Part shown: piece by piece, positions 37,348 through 45,502 of the stretch
Position numbering within the stretch: the stretch's first letter is position 1
How the letters are laid out: the number at the start of each line of letters is the position of its first letter
Origin: Corynebacterium stercoris
Lineage (GTDB): Bacteria > Actinomycetota > Actinomycetes > Mycobacteriales > Mycobacteriaceae
Direction: 5' to 3'
NCBI RefSeq assembly: GCF_024160105.1
Contig: NZ_JAMFTQ010000003.1
Span: 185,836-249,835 of the forward strand
DNA length: 64,000 nucleotides
Translations under genes and position numbers: made by a program
Notes under the pieces: model-generated
Databases searched by the model: none
The model's input: the letters and a program-made list of their open reading frames with translations, nothing else
Told to the model about the DNA's origin: nothing

Positions 37348-37503
37348 GTGAATATCTCGTACCAGGAAATCATTATCTTTGCCGTGCTCGCTCTCATCGT
37401 GATCGCAGTCATCTGGCTGGTGGTGCGTATCGTGAAAGGTTTTGGCAGCGGGTACTACTCCAGCGAGGTGGAGGACGCGAGGAGCAAGAGCTCCCGCCAG
37501 TAG
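37348..37503 (+). CDS. Small single-pass membrane protein (51 aa)
   Basis: A short frame starts at GTG (37348) with AAAGGAG five bases upstream and encodes MNISYQEIIIFAVLALIVIA then a few more hydrophobic residues to about residue 28. A basic step (VRIVKGFGSGYY) and a charged tail ending SRQ follow. It has one clear transmembrane helix with the N terminus probably outside. A strong hairpin terminator follows its stop within 42 bases, supporting a real gene. No family is recognised. Confidence 0.7.
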   Translation: MNISYQEIIIFAVLALIVIAVIWLVVRIVKGFGSGYYSSEVEDARSKSSRQ

Positions 37504-37509
37504 CACAAA

Positions 37510-37545
37510 GAACCCGCCATCCGGTTCTGTGGGGATGGCGGGTTC
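37510..37545. terminator. Strong hairpin terminator between convergent genes
   Basis: GAACCCGCCATCC (37510-37522) pairs perfectly over 13 bp with GGATGGCGGGTTC (37533-37545) around a 10-base loop. There is no long T-run, but A-rich bases precede it and the element lies between the small membrane protein gene and the convergent flavoprotein gene. It probably works in both directions. Confidence 0.75.
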
Positions 37546-37575
37546 AAGGGGGCGTCGATAGGCCGCAAGCTCCAG

Positions 37576-39291
37576 CTAGCGCACCTTCGAGGAACCACCT
37601 AGCGGGGTGCCGGCTGCGTGGTTCGCAATGATGAACCCGTTGACCAGACCCTGGGCAATGGTTGCACCGGCACCCGGGTAGACATCGCCGAAGTAGTTGG
37701 CGGCGTTGTTGCCCTGGGCGTAGAGGCCGGCGATCGGGGTGTCGTCCTCGCGCACGACGCTGCCGTTGGCGTCCGTCATCAGGCCGCCGCAGGTGCCGAG
37801 GTCCGAAATCACCATCTTCACCGCGTACAGCTGGCCACTCAGTGGGCGCAGGTTCGGGTTCGGAGTGTTAGTCGGGTCGCCGTAGTAGTTGTCGTACTTG
37901 GAGTCGCCGCGGTGGTAGGTCGAGTCGATACCGGCCTGCGCGTCCAGGTTGAACTCGTCGAACTGCGCGGTGAACGCGTCCACGGGCACGCCGATCTTCC
38001 GCGCAAGCTCAGCCGGGGTCTTCGCCTTGAAGGCGACCCCTGCCTCGTACCAGCTCTTGGGCAGCGGCATGCCCGGGAACACCTCGGAGCCGAACAAGTA
38101 GGACATCTTGTACTTCTGGTCGAAGATGATCCACATCTCGTTCGCGCGGCCCTCCTCGCGCATGGCCAGCACCTCGTTGCCGAAGGTCATATAGTCCTCC
38201 GCCTCGTTGATAAAGCGCCGACCGGTCTGGTCCACCATGAACGAGCCCGGCAGTGAACGCTCCGCGAGCGTGATTTTCGGCTGTTCGTCCTTCTCCAGCG
38301 GGGCCATGGCCGGGAACCACCAGGCTTGGTCCATGAAGCCGGTCTTCGCCCCGAGCTGCTCGACTGGGATCGAGATGGTGTCGCCGTTGTTCTCGGAGTT
38401 ACCCATCGAGTTGTCGTCGGTGAGGCTCTCGCTCTGGTACTTCATACGCCACTCGGTGTTGTGGTCGAAGCCACCGCCGGCCAGAACCACGCCGCGCGAA
38501 GCGTTGATGGTGTACTCGGAGCCGTCTTGCTTCACCACGGCACCCGTAACCTTGCCGCTGTCGTCCACGATCAGCTCCGTCATGGGGCAGCTCGTCCACA
38601 CCGGGATGTTGTTCTTAATCGCGGCGAGGAACAGACCACCGGCCGTGGCTTGGCCAGTGGCGACATACTCCTTGCCAAACGCCATGCCCCCAACACCCTG
38701 AATTGTGCGGATGGCGGAAATCGGCAGCGACTTCAACGGGGTCTTGGTGATGAGGTTAACCCACTTGTAGTCGTAGCCCGTCATGGGCATGGGGAACGGT
38801 GCCGCCACCGCGGTGGGGTGGAAACGGTCGCGCTCTTCTCCTAGCTGCTTCAGGTCGAAGGGTCGAGCCTCGCAGGTGCGGCCGATAGAGGCGCCGCCAG
38901 GGTGCTCCGGGTGGTAGTCGGAGTAACCCTTGGACCAGAACAAGTTGAGATCCGTCAGGTTGTCTAGGGCCTCAATTGCTTCGGGACCGTGCTCAATCAA
39001 CGCTTCCCAACGCTCGCGTGGGGCGTTTTCAGGCACCAAGCTTTCCACGTAATCAAGGCCTCGCTGGACGGTGTCCTTAAACCCGGATCGGCGCAGGACG
39101 TGGTTGCCGGGCACCCAGAAGGCGCCGCCCGACATCGACAACGAGCCGCCTACGTACTCGTTTGCCTCAACCACCAACGTCTTTAAGCCGAGGGAGTGTG
39201 CGTACAGCGCGGTTGCGAGACCGGAGCCGGATCCTACGACTAGCAGGTCAACATCAGTATCGTGAGCTTTCGGTCCAGATGGGACAGTCAT
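37576..39291 (-). CDS. FAD-dependent oxidoreductase, KstD/fumarate-reductase-like
   Basis: This 571-residue flavoprotein has an N-terminal FAD-binding Rossmann motif (DLLVVGSGSGLATALYAHSLGLKTLVVEA), then EYVGGSLSMSGGAFWVPGNHVLRRSG as in 3-ketosteroid-delta1-dehydrogenases. VVLAGGGFDHNTEWRMKY and a C-terminal FAD site follow (AGLYAQGNNAANYFGDVYPGAGATIAQGLVNGFIIANHAAG). The family includes steroid dehydrogenases and fumarate-reductase-like enzymes. The substrate cannot be fixed from sequence; no steroid genes lie nearby. Confidence 0.85.
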   Translation of the reverse strand: MTVPSGPKAHDTDVDLLVVGSGSGLATALYAHSLGLKTLVVEANEYVGGSLSMSGGAFWVPGNHVLRRSGFKDTVQRGLDYVESLVPENAPRERWEALIEHGPEAIEALDNLTDLNLFWSKGYSDYHPEHPGGASIGRTCEARPFDLKQLGEERDRFHPTAVAAPFPMPMTGYDYKWVNLITKTPLKSLPISAIRTIQGVGGMAFGKEYVATGQATAGGLFLAAIKNNIPVWTSCPMTELIVDDSGKVTGAVVKQDGSEYTINASRGVVLAGGGFDHNTEWRMKYQSESLTDDNSMGNSENNGDTISIPVEQLGAKTGFMDQAWWFPAMAPLEKDEQPKITLAERSLPGSFMVDQTGRRFINEAEDYMTFGNEVLAMREEGRANEMWIIFDQKYKMSYLFGSEVFPGMPLPKSWYEAGVAFKAKTPAELARKIGVPVDAFTAQFDEFNLDAQAGIDSTYHRGDSKYDNYYGDPTNTPNPNLRPLSGQLYAVKMVISDLGTCGGLMTDANGSVVREDDTPIAGLYAQGNNAANYFGDVYPGAGATIAQGLVNGFIIANHAAGTPLGGSSKVR

Positions 39292-39527
39292 TTGCTTCGC
39301 TCCTTATATTGCAATGTGACGGGGTATACAACCAAGGTAGGTCGTGATCTGGCGTCTGTCACCTATAGAAGCGTGATTCAACCAATGGTTTCTCGGGTGC
39401 CGCGCTGTCCTTCTTTGTCGGGTGTTGCAGTTCCTCCAGGTAAAGCATGTGCTTTGCGACGGGCTCCGCCTCAGCCCTTTCCCAGCTGTCTCGTCTTCGG
39501 CCCCAGGGTGAACGTAGGGTGTTGGGC

Positions 39528-39968
39528 ATGCAGGACCTGCCCATCGCACCCGGCCCGGGTATCCCCGGCGGCCTCGTCGTCGCCGCCGCGGATCTGACGG
39601 AGCGGTTTGCGAAGGCGTCGGGCCCCGGCGGCCAGGGCGTCAACACCACCGACAGCAAGGTACAGCTCTCCATCGACATCGCGGGATGCGCATCGCTTTC
39701 CGACGCCCAACGCCGCCGCGCCCTCCACAACCTCGAACACCGCCTGGATGGCACTGTGCTCACCGTCAGCGCGTCGACGCAGCGCTCGCAGGTCCGCAAC
39801 CGTACCGAGGCGCGGGAACGAATGGCCGCCCTGTTGCGCGAGGCGCTCGCCCCGCTGCCTCCCCCGCGGCGGAAAACGAAGCCGACGCGCAGCTCGGTGC
39901 GGCGCCGTCTCGAAGCGAAGAAGCGGCGCTCGGAGTTGAAGTCGACGAGGCGTAAGCCCCAGCTGTGA
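39528..39968 (+). CDS. arfB: Alternative ribosome-rescue factor ArfB (peptidyl-tRNA hydrolase), copy 1
   Basis: This 146-residue class I release-factor-like protein has the GGQ hydrolysis loop SGPGGQGVNTTDSKVQL near residue 36. A basic C-terminal tail (RRKTKPTRSSVRRRLEAKKRRSELK) fits the mRNA channel of stalled ribosomes. It releases stalled peptides without a stop codon. The ATG at 39528 was chosen because upstream residues are not conserved in copy 2 at 61640. The two copies share the same core and tail and clearly arose by duplication. Confidence 0.92.
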   Translation: MQDLPIAPGPGIPGGLVVAAADLTERFAKASGPGGQGVNTTDSKVQLSIDIAGCASLSDAQRRRALHNLEHRLDGTVLTVSASTQRSQVRNRTEARERMAALLREALAPLPPPRRKTKPTRSSVRRRLEAKKRRSELKSTRRKPQL

Positions 39969-40102
39969 TTTCGATGGAACTCCGCCAAAGTTACGAGGGT
40001 TTGGTCGGTTACCGCATTCAGCTAGCCCATTGGTGAAGCACACATTGAATTTGAGCTCCACCGAACTTCAGGCAAAACCCGTCTTCCTCTAGGAGTTCTA
40101 AG
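39969..40102 (+). other. Degenerate intergenic segment with an FNV-tail relic
   Basis: No gene is evident. Bases about 40030-40065 resemble the segment at 60938-60965; on the minus strand they read SVELKFNV-like, another member of the tail repeat seen at 40899 and 58006. An internal deletion relative to 60965-61090 appears to join this to the glycolipid-binding fragment. Confidence 0.45.
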
Positions 40103-40275
40103 GCGGTTTAACCGCTTCCGGAGTGCAATACGGCGATGGTTACGAGGCCACGTGGGAGCTGCGCGCCGCGGAGAACTGGGTGACCGAACGCGTATCGGTG
40201 CACGTAGAAGGCGACGGATGGGGCGAAGCCTCAAGCTGGTTAGGTCCGAGCAAGGCATGTGGTCGGCGGAAACCA
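40103..40275 (+). pseudogene. Internal fragment of the glycolipid-binding-protein gene
   Basis: This stretch is nearly the same as 61093-61265. It encodes GLTASGVQYGDGYEATWELRAAENW.TERVSVHVEGDGW, then shifts frame at a run of four Gs (40220-40223). The 5' start and 3' half present at the 61-kb copy are missing. It is bounded downstream by the relBE direct repeat, so the fragment is a relic of the insertion event. Confidence 0.8.
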
Positions 40276-40356
40276 ATAAAGAGAGCACTCCGCAGTCGCG
40301 GGAAACGGATCCAGCGGTAGCTGTTCTTGACGTATTGAAACCTCACGGAAATAATG

Positions 40357-40371
40357 GAATACATTGTATTC
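40357..40371. promoter_or_regulatory. relBE operator and promoter, left copy
   Basis: GAATACATTGTATTC is a perfect 7+1+7 dyad, 20 bp before relB. A TTGACG (40327-40332) and AATAAT (40350-40355) pair with a 17-bp spacer lies just upstream. This is a typical autoregulated toxin-antitoxin promoter. Confidence 0.7.
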
Positions 40372-40391
40372 ATCGAAAGTGAAGGACACTC

Positions 40392-40604
40392 ATGGCCACG
40401 ATGACTATCCGCATGGATGATCGAGATGCTGAGCTGGTGCGTAGGTTCGCAAGTTTTGAAGGAATTACCCTTTCGGACTTCGCCCGGAACGCAATTTTGG
40501 AAAAGATCGAGGATGCACACGATCTTCAGGAACTGCGGGACGCGATGGCAGAAGACGATGGGCAGCGCTTCACCATCCAGGAAATACTCGACGAACTCGG
40601 CTAA
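40392..40604 (+). CDS. relB: RelB-type antitoxin (DUF6290-like), copy 1
   Basis: This 70-residue protein has a ribbon-helix-helix N terminus (MATMTIRMDDRDAELVRRFASFEGITLSDFARNAILEKIED) that should bind the palindrome 20 bp upstream. An acidic C-terminal tail (EDDGQRFTIQEILDELG) would neutralise the toxin. Its TAA shares its last A with the ATG of the toxin gene. The protein is identical to copy 2 at 60430. Confidence 0.92.
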   Translation: MATMTIRMDDRDAELVRRFASFEGITLSDFARNAILEKIEDAHDLQELRDAMAEDDGQRFTIQEILDELG

Positions 40605-40888
40605 TGGAAGAACTAACTTCCAGATACAGCGTGCGACTAACTTCAAAGGCGCGCAAGCAGCTTCACAAGATGGATAAGTTCGATGCTCGCATCCTTGCAG
40701 GCTGGATTGAAAAGAATCTGGAAGGATCTACCAACCCACGAGCAATCGGTAAGGCCCTCACAGGCAACCACTCCGGAGAATGGCGGTACCGAGTGGGTTC
40801 CTATCGGATTCTCGCTAATATCTACGACGATCTTGTGATCATCGAGGCATTCACGATCGGGCGCCGTGACACGGTCTACGACTCGTGA
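40604..40888 (+). CDS. relE: RelE/ParE-family toxin, copy 1
   Basis: This 94-residue protein of the RelE/ParE fold has SVRLTSKARKQLHKMDKFDARILAGWIEKNLEGSTNPRAIGKALTGNHSGEWRYRVGSYRILANIYDDLVIIEAFTIGRRDTVYD. The basic residues (KARKQL, WRYRVGSYRI, GRRDTVY) are those used by RelE mRNA interferases. It differs from copy 2 at three residues (His/Arg, Lys/Arg, Ala/Val). Confidence 0.92.
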   Translation: MEELTSRYSVRLTSKARKQLHKMDKFDARILAGWIEKNLEGSTNPRAIGKALTGNHSGEWRYRVGSYRILANIYDDLVIIEAFTIGRRDTVYDS

Positions 40889-40898
40889 CCCCGTCTAC

Positions 40899-40940
40899 AC
40901 GTTGAACTTGAACTCGACGGTATGCCGTCGCAAAGTTACT
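40899..40940 (-). repeat. Short dispersed repeat encoding an FKFNV-stop tail, copy 1
   Basis: Forty of these 42 bases equal 58006-58047. On the minus strand they read VTLRRHTVEFKFNV then TAG, so they look like the 3' end of a coding sequence. CGACGG-TATG-CCGTCG in the middle can form a 6-bp hairpin. Related degenerate versions occur at about 40030, 60938 and 62759. Confidence 0.7.
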
Positions 40941-41036
40941 TTCTCGTTAGCCTGCAACAATCACAAAACAGGAATTTACGTCAGTACACAGAGAACATAT
41001 GGGGCGCACGGAAACACGTATAGGTTTTGCGGGCTG

Positions 41037-41147
41037 GGCGTGGACGTCAATGTGAAGTTTTTGGAGAACTTCGCCACCCACGTCGCGCCCGCGTTGGGGT
41101 GGCAGCCGAACAGCGAAGGCCCAGTTACCGGCTATCCCATCGGCTAG
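41037..41147 (+). pseudogene. C-terminal gene remnant, possibly of a luciferase-like oxidoreductase
   Basis: A frame reads VDVNVKFLENFATHVAPALGWQPNSEGPVTGYPIG then stop, with no start or upstream partner. It looks like the end of an enzyme gene; a luciferase-like flavin monooxygenase is my best guess, because an N-terminal fragment of such a gene lies at 58084 beside the other copy of the tail repeat. The assignment is tentative. Confidence 0.4.
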
Positions 41148-41194
41148 TTCCTGCAGGTCGCAGGTTCTTCGCGTTATTGTCAGTTCAGCTTATC

Positions 41195-41222
41195 TTGAAT
41201 AGTTCATCGTGTGCTGTATAGT
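41195..41222 (+). promoter_or_regulatory. Promoter and operator of the cmtR-ATPase operon
   Basis: TTGAAT (41195-41200) and TATAGT (41217-41222) are spaced by 16 bp. The near-palindrome TGAATAGTTCA (41196-41206) covers the -35, and TATAGTTCA repeats its right half over the -10. ArsR/CmtR repressors bind such AT-rich dyads and release them on metal binding. Confidence 0.6.
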
Positions 41223-41229
41223 TCAGATC

Positions 41230-41589
41230 ATGCTGACTATTGCTTCACGCCTCGACGTCATGAACCGGCTCGGCCGGGCCATGGCGGATCCGACGCGCTC
41301 CCGAATCCTGATGGCCCTACTCGACGGTCCGAGCTACCCCGCCGAGCTCTCGGACAGCTTGGATCTGACCCGCTCGAACGTCTCGAACCATCTGTCCTGC
41401 CTGCGCGACTGCGGCATTGTCGTTGCCGAGCCGGAGGGCCGCAAGACCCGCTACGAAATCGCCGATCCGCACCTCGCGGCAGCGCTCGACGCCCTGGTGA
41501 ACGCGACGTTGGCTGTCGACGAAAACGCCCCCTGCATTGACCCTGAGTGCTCGGTGCCCGGCTGCGGCGAGAAGGGAGCGGACGCATGA
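41230..41589 (+). CDS. cmtR: ArsR/SmtB-family metal sensor, CmtR-like
   Basis: This 119-residue winged-helix repressor is close to mycobacterial CmtR: MNRLGRAMADPTRSRILMALLDGPSYPAELSDSLDLTRSNVSNHLSCLRDCGIVVAEPEG. In CmtR the helix cysteines of SCLRDC (57 and 61) plus a C-terminal Cys (102) bind Cd(II)/Pb(II); this protein has the helix pair and a C-terminal cluster (PCIDPECSVPGCG). It probably represses its own operon with the downstream P-type ATPase, whose ATG overlaps its stop (ATGA). Start chosen at ATG 41230. Confidence 0.88.
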   Translation: MLTIASRLDVMNRLGRAMADPTRSRILMALLDGPSYPAELSDSLDLTRSNVSNHLSCLRDCGIVVAEPEGRKTRYEIADPHLAAALDALVNATLAVDENAPCIDPECSVPGCGEKGADA

Positions 41590-43478
41590 GCTCGGCGTGT
41601 GGATGCGAACACGAACCCGCCACGGAGATCGAAGAGCTCGATCGGCCATGGTGGAAGGACCCCGAGTTGCTACTTCCGATCTTCTCCGGCGTAGCCCTCT
41701 GCGTAGGCCTGGCGTTGGACTGGTCCGGGCTGGAGACACCTGCGACAGTACTGTTCTGGGTCGGCCTGCTGCTAGGGGCGTATACGTTCGCGCCTGGAGC
41801 GATCCGGAACCTTGTCACGAAGCGCAAGCTCGGCATTGGCTTGCTGATGACGATCAGCGCGGTCGGCGCGGTGATCCTCGGTTACGTCGGAGAGGCCGCG
41901 GCGCTAGCGTTCCTGTACTCGATCGCCGAGGCACTGGAAGACAAGGCGATGGACCGGGCCCAGGGCGGACTGCGGGCACTGTTGAAGTTGGTACCGCAGA
42001 CCGCGACGGTGCTGCGCGACGGCACGGCGGTCGAGGTCGCAGCGAAAGACCTCGTGGCTGGCGAGCTGATGCTTGTGCGCCCCGGGGAGCGGATCGCCAC
42101 GGACGGCATCATTCGGTCTGGGCGCTCCAGCCTTGACACCTCAGCGATCACCGGAGAATCCATTCCGCTGGAGGTCGAACCCGGTGACGAGGTGCCCGCG
42201 GGAGCGATCAACTCCGCTGGCGTGCTGGAGGTCGAGACGACCGCAGCTGGAACGGACAACTCACTGACCACACTCGTGGACCTAGTTGAGCAGGCGCAGG
42301 CGGAAAAGGGCGACCGCGCCCGGATTGCCGACCGGATTGCCCGACCCCTAGTGCCCGGCGTGATGATCCTGGCGGTGCTGGTCGGCGTGATCGGCTCGCT
42401 GCTGGGCGACCCCGAGACGTGGATCACCCGTGCACTGGTGGTCCTAGTCGCAGCGTCGCCGTGCGCGCTGGCGATCTCCGTGCCGCTGACGGTCGTGGCC
42501 GCGATCGGCGCGGCCAGCCAATTTGGCGTGGTCATCAAGTCCGGCGCGGCGTTCGAACGGCTCGGCGGCATCCGTCACCTGGCGGTAGACAAGACCGGAA
42601 CCCTCACCCGCAACCAGCCCGAGGTTACCGGCGTGGTGCCGGCAGTGGGATTCGATCAGGCGCAGGTGCTTGCCTTCGCGGCGGCAGTCGAGCAGCAATC
42701 GACGCACCCCCTCGCCGCGGCGATCGCTACAGCGGTGCCCGAAGCGCCCGCCGCCCAGGACATCAGCGAGGAAGCCGGGCACGGCATCAGCGGCACCGTC
42801 GAAGGTCGACGGGTGCTGGTGGGCAGCCCCCGATGGATCGATGCCGGGCCACTGAAGGCAGACGTTGAGCGCATGGAGTCCGAGGGCCAAACCTGCGTCC
42901 TGGTCACCGTCGATGGCGCCCTCGCCGGGGCCATCGGAGTCCGCGACGAGCTGCGGCCCGAGGTGCCCGAAGCCGTGCAGACCCTGCACGCCAACGGCGT
43001 GGAAGTGAGCATGCTCACCGGCGACAACACTCGCACCGCCCGGGCACTGGCTGCAATCGCCGGAATCGACGACGTGCGCGCCGAACTACGTCCGGAGGAC
43101 AAGGCAAGCATCGTCGCCGAACTCTCCTCCAAGACGCCGACGGCGATGATTGGCGACGGCATTAATGACGCGCCGGCATTGGCGGGCGCGACGGTAGGCA
43201 TCGCCATGGGAGCGACCGGCTCTGACGCCGCGATCGAGTCCGCCGACGTCGCCTTCACCGGCCACGATCTCCGGCTGATCCCGCAGGCGCTGCAGCACGC
43301 CCGCCGAGGCAGCAGGATCATCAACCAGAACATCGTGTTGTCTCTGGCCATCATCATCGTGTTGATGCCGCTGGCGATCAGCGGCGTGCTGGGCCTGGCT
43401 GCCGTCGTGTTGGTTCACGAGGTCGCCGAAGTCATCGTGATCTTGAACGGCCTGCGGGCTGCGCGGACGAATCGCTGA
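41586..43478 (+). CDS. P1B-type metal-exporting ATPase with SPC motif (P1B-4-like)
   Basis: This 630-residue P-type ATPase has the phosphorylation motif DKTGTL, actuator TGES, hinge GDGINDAP and the metal-site motif SPC in VAASPCALAISV instead of CPC. HEVAEVIVILNGLRA in the last helix matches the HE-G motif of P1B-4 pumps (CoaT/CtpD/CzcP group, for Co, Fe, Zn or Cd). There is no N-terminal HMA domain, only a short Cys/His tail (CGCEHE). The CmtR-like repressor upstream suggests cadmium or lead as inducer. Substrate remains open. Confidence 0.88.
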   Translation: MSSACGCEHEPATEIEELDRPWWKDPELLLPIFSGVALCVGLALDWSGLETPATVLFWVGLLLGAYTFAPGAIRNLVTKRKLGIGLLMTISAVGAVILGYVGEAAALAFLYSIAEALEDKAMDRAQGGLRALLKLVPQTATVLRDGTAVEVAAKDLVAGELMLVRPGERIATDGIIRSGRSSLDTSAITGESIPLEVEPGDEVPAGAINSAGVLEVETTAAGTDNSLTTLVDLVEQAQAEKGDRARIADRIARPLVPGVMILAVLVGVIGSLLGDPETWITRALVVLVAASPCALAISVPLTVVAAIGAASQFGVVIKSGAAFERLGGIRHLAVDKTGTLTRNQPEVTGVVPAVGFDQAQVLAFAAAVEQQSTHPLAAAIATAVPEAPAAQDISEEAGHGISGTVEGRRVLVGSPRWIDAGPLKADVERMESEGQTCVLVTVDGALAGAIGVRDELRPEVPEAVQTLHANGVEVSMLTGDNTRTARALAAIAGIDDVRAELRPEDKASIVAELSSKTPTAMIGDGINDAPALAGATVGIAMGATGSDAAIESADVAFTGHDLRLIPQALQHARRGSRIINQNIVLSLAIIIVLMPLAISGVLGLAAVVLVHEVAEVIVILNGLRAARTNR

Positions 43479-43500
43479 GTCGAGTTGCGTTGACGCCATT

Positions 43501-44481
43501 TCAAAACTCGTGCTGCCGAGCGTCATCGACACGGCCCGCGACTACCTGGGCAGTGTGTTTGGCAAAGGGCCCCACACCCATCAGCGTTGCCGAGCCGTCG
43601 CCGGTCCAGTTGCCGTAACCGACGAGATGCAGATTCTTCACCGCGGGTTCGCGGCCGCGCATGAGGTGGCGGAATGGGCCGAGGGCCGGACGGAAACCAG
43701 TGCACCAGATCAGGTGGTCGTGGTCGAGCTCGCTCAAGCTATCGAAAATGGGGGTAGCGGTGAGCTGGCCGGAGTCGCGGAGCTCACGGAGATGAGGAAG
43801 CGCGACAATGTCCCCGAGGTTCGGGCCGGCATCGCCGCCGAGAATCCGGCGGCGGCTGCGGAGAAAGAGATCGCGGCCATCGACATCATCGGGCATCCAG
43901 CGCGGCCGCCCAAGAGTGAACCATGTGACCTCCGACGTCCCGATGAGGTCCGCGGCGATCTGGGCCCCCGAGTTCGCCCCACCGACCACCGCGACCTTCG
44001 CGCCGCGGAATGGTTCGGGGCCGGGGTAGATCGACGAGTGCCACTGCCGTCCGCGGAAGGTGCCGGGATAGTGGGGCACGAAGGGCGCGGACCACGTGCC
44101 GGTGGCCGCGACAACGTGCTCCGCTGTGAATTGTCCGTCGGTCGTATCTAGGAAGAACATCCCTCCGTCATGGGACACGCTGCGAACGTGCACTGGGCGA
44201 CGAACCGGGAGGTCGTAGCGTTTTTCGTAGCGTTCGAGGTAGTCGATGACATGGCGTGCCGGCGGGTACCCCGGGTAGTGCGGCATAGGCCAGCCGGGCA
44301 GATTGGAGAACTCCGCAGCGGAGAAAAGCGTCAGCGAAGGCCACGTGTGCAACCACGCTCCGCCGGGCTCCTCCTGGTTGTCCAAGATCAAGAAGTCCAC
44401 GTCGTAGCGCCGCAGGTAGTATGCCGTGGCTAGGCCGGACTGGCCGCCGCCAACGACGATGGCCGTGTGATGTTCAGTCAC
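43501..44481 (-). CDS. arsO: ArsO-like NAD(P)H flavin monooxygenase
   Basis: This 326-residue protein is like ArsO-type flavin-dependent monooxygenases found with arsenic genes. It has the FAD motif VVGGGQSGLATAYYLRRYDVDFLILDNQEEPGGAWLHTWPSLTLFSAAEFSNLPGWPMP, and a second NADPH motif VAVVGGANSGAQIAADL. I chose the GTG at 44481 (GGAGG nine bases upstream). No arsenic pump or reductase is nearby, so the role here is not proven; it converges with the ATPase gene, 22 bp apart. Confidence 0.75.
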   Translation of the reverse strand: MTEHHTAIVVGGGQSGLATAYYLRRYDVDFLILDNQEEPGGAWLHTWPSLTLFSAAEFSNLPGWPMPHYPGYPPARHVIDYLERYEKRYDLPVRRPVHVRSVSHDGGMFFLDTTDGQFTAEHVVAATGTWSAPFVPHYPGTFRGRQWHSSIYPGPEPFRGAKVAVVGGANSGAQIAADLIGTSEVTWFTLGRPRWMPDDVDGRDLFLRSRRRILGGDAGPNLGDIVALPHLRELRDSGQLTATPIFDSLSELDHDHLIWCTGFRPALGPFRHLMRGREPAVKNLHLVGYGNWTGDGSATLMGVGPFAKHTAQVVAGRVDDARQHEF

Positions 44482-44636
44482 TGGAGAGCACCTCCATTGC
44501 ACCCTCGGGGGATCTCAAGCGCCACGACAGCAATCACCGCCACCATTCTGATGGATAAGCGCTTCATGCCCGCGAGTGTAGCCAGCGCACCAAAGCGCGT
44601 CTGATTCAGGCGGCTCCGCTCATTACTGCTCCGTTT

Positions 44637-45397
44637 CTAACCCCACTGCGGGTTGCCCACGTCCACACCTTCGGCCGCCGCGTGGGCGGTGACCAGCTCG
44701 AGCAGGTAGTCCTGCGCGCCGCCGTAGGCTTCGTGGAAGCGCGCGTCGTCAACGTACATGCGCGCGAGGATGAGCTGGCGAGCCGGGGTCGCCTCGTACC
44801 ACTGGGCGATGCTTGCGCGGTGGCGCTCCACCAGTGCTTCGGCTTCCTCGGAGCCGGGTTCCACGCCGGAATCGCGTGCGGCGATCAGATCCGCGGCGAG
44901 CGCGTCCTGTTCTTCCTGCAGGCGTTTGAAGTCACCTTCGCCCATTTGAGCGAGCTTTTTCTGGGACTGCGCCCACTCCGGGGTATCACCCCAGCGCTGC
45001 TCAGCCTCCTCCTGGTAGGCGGGCATATCTTCGCCGAGGTACTTCTTCATTGCGTCCATGTCGATCGATCCTTTCGTTGCGTTGTCAATGAGGTGCTGGA
45101 CAGATGTGAGTTGGGCGTCGAGCGTGCGCCGTCGAGAAGCGAGTGCTTCTTGGTGGTGCTTGAGGGCGCGGGTGAGGGCGGCTCCGGAGGCGTCGAGAAG
45201 CTGCGCGATCTGCGCAAGCGGCACGCCGACTCCGCGGTAGAGGGCGATGGCCGCGCCGCGCTCGAGGTCCGCCTCGCTGTAAACGCGGTGGTCGGCCCAC
45301 GTGCGCGCGGGTGCGATGAGGCCGAGCGCCTCCCAGTGGCGCAGCGCCTTGGTGGAAACGCCGAGGGCTTCTGCGGCCTCGCTGATTGTGTATTCCA
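44637..45397 (-). CDS. MerR-family regulator with TipAS-like ligand domain
   Basis: The 253-residue protein has a MerR winged helix (MEYTISEAAEALGVSTKALRHWEALGLIAPARTWADHRVYSEADL) and a coiled-coil linker. A C-terminal TipAS-like domain follows (EEAEQRWGDTPEWAQSQKKLAQ, then EALVERHRASIAQWYEATPARQLILARMYVDDARFHEAYGG), which in TipAL binds thiopeptides and other cationic compounds. I chose the ATG at 45397; 45409 is possible. The dyad CTTGCCGCAAG lies 30 bp upstream and may be its operator. Confidence 0.85.
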
Positions 45398-45426
45398 TAC
45401 CATCTGCCATGGTTGCGATTGAACAG

Positions 45427-45437
45427 CTTGCCGCAAG
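45427..45437. promoter_or_regulatory. Possible MerR-type operator dyad
   Basis: CTTGCCGCAAG is a 5+1+5 palindrome 30-40 bp before the TipA-like regulator gene and next to more CTTGC/GCAAG half-sites. MerR-family proteins bind dyads between -35 and -10 elements. The -10 is not clear. Confidence 0.4.
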
Positions 45438-45502
45438 GGCAAGTGCAAGTTGTGCGCTACCCAGCACAGCCCGAAACGAGCGGCCAGGGTGACTGACCGC
45501 GA

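Larger units (their letters stand above)
40320..40908 (+). repeat. 589-bp direct repeat, left copy (relBE module)
   Basis: This segment aligns without gaps to 60358-60946 at a constant offset of 20,038 bp. I count five differences, all in the relE gene (three near 40663-40678, two near 40846). It contains promoter, operator, relB and relE. The flanking sequences differ on the left of each copy, so the two are separate loci. Together they bracket the metal-resistance cluster. Confidence 0.93.
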
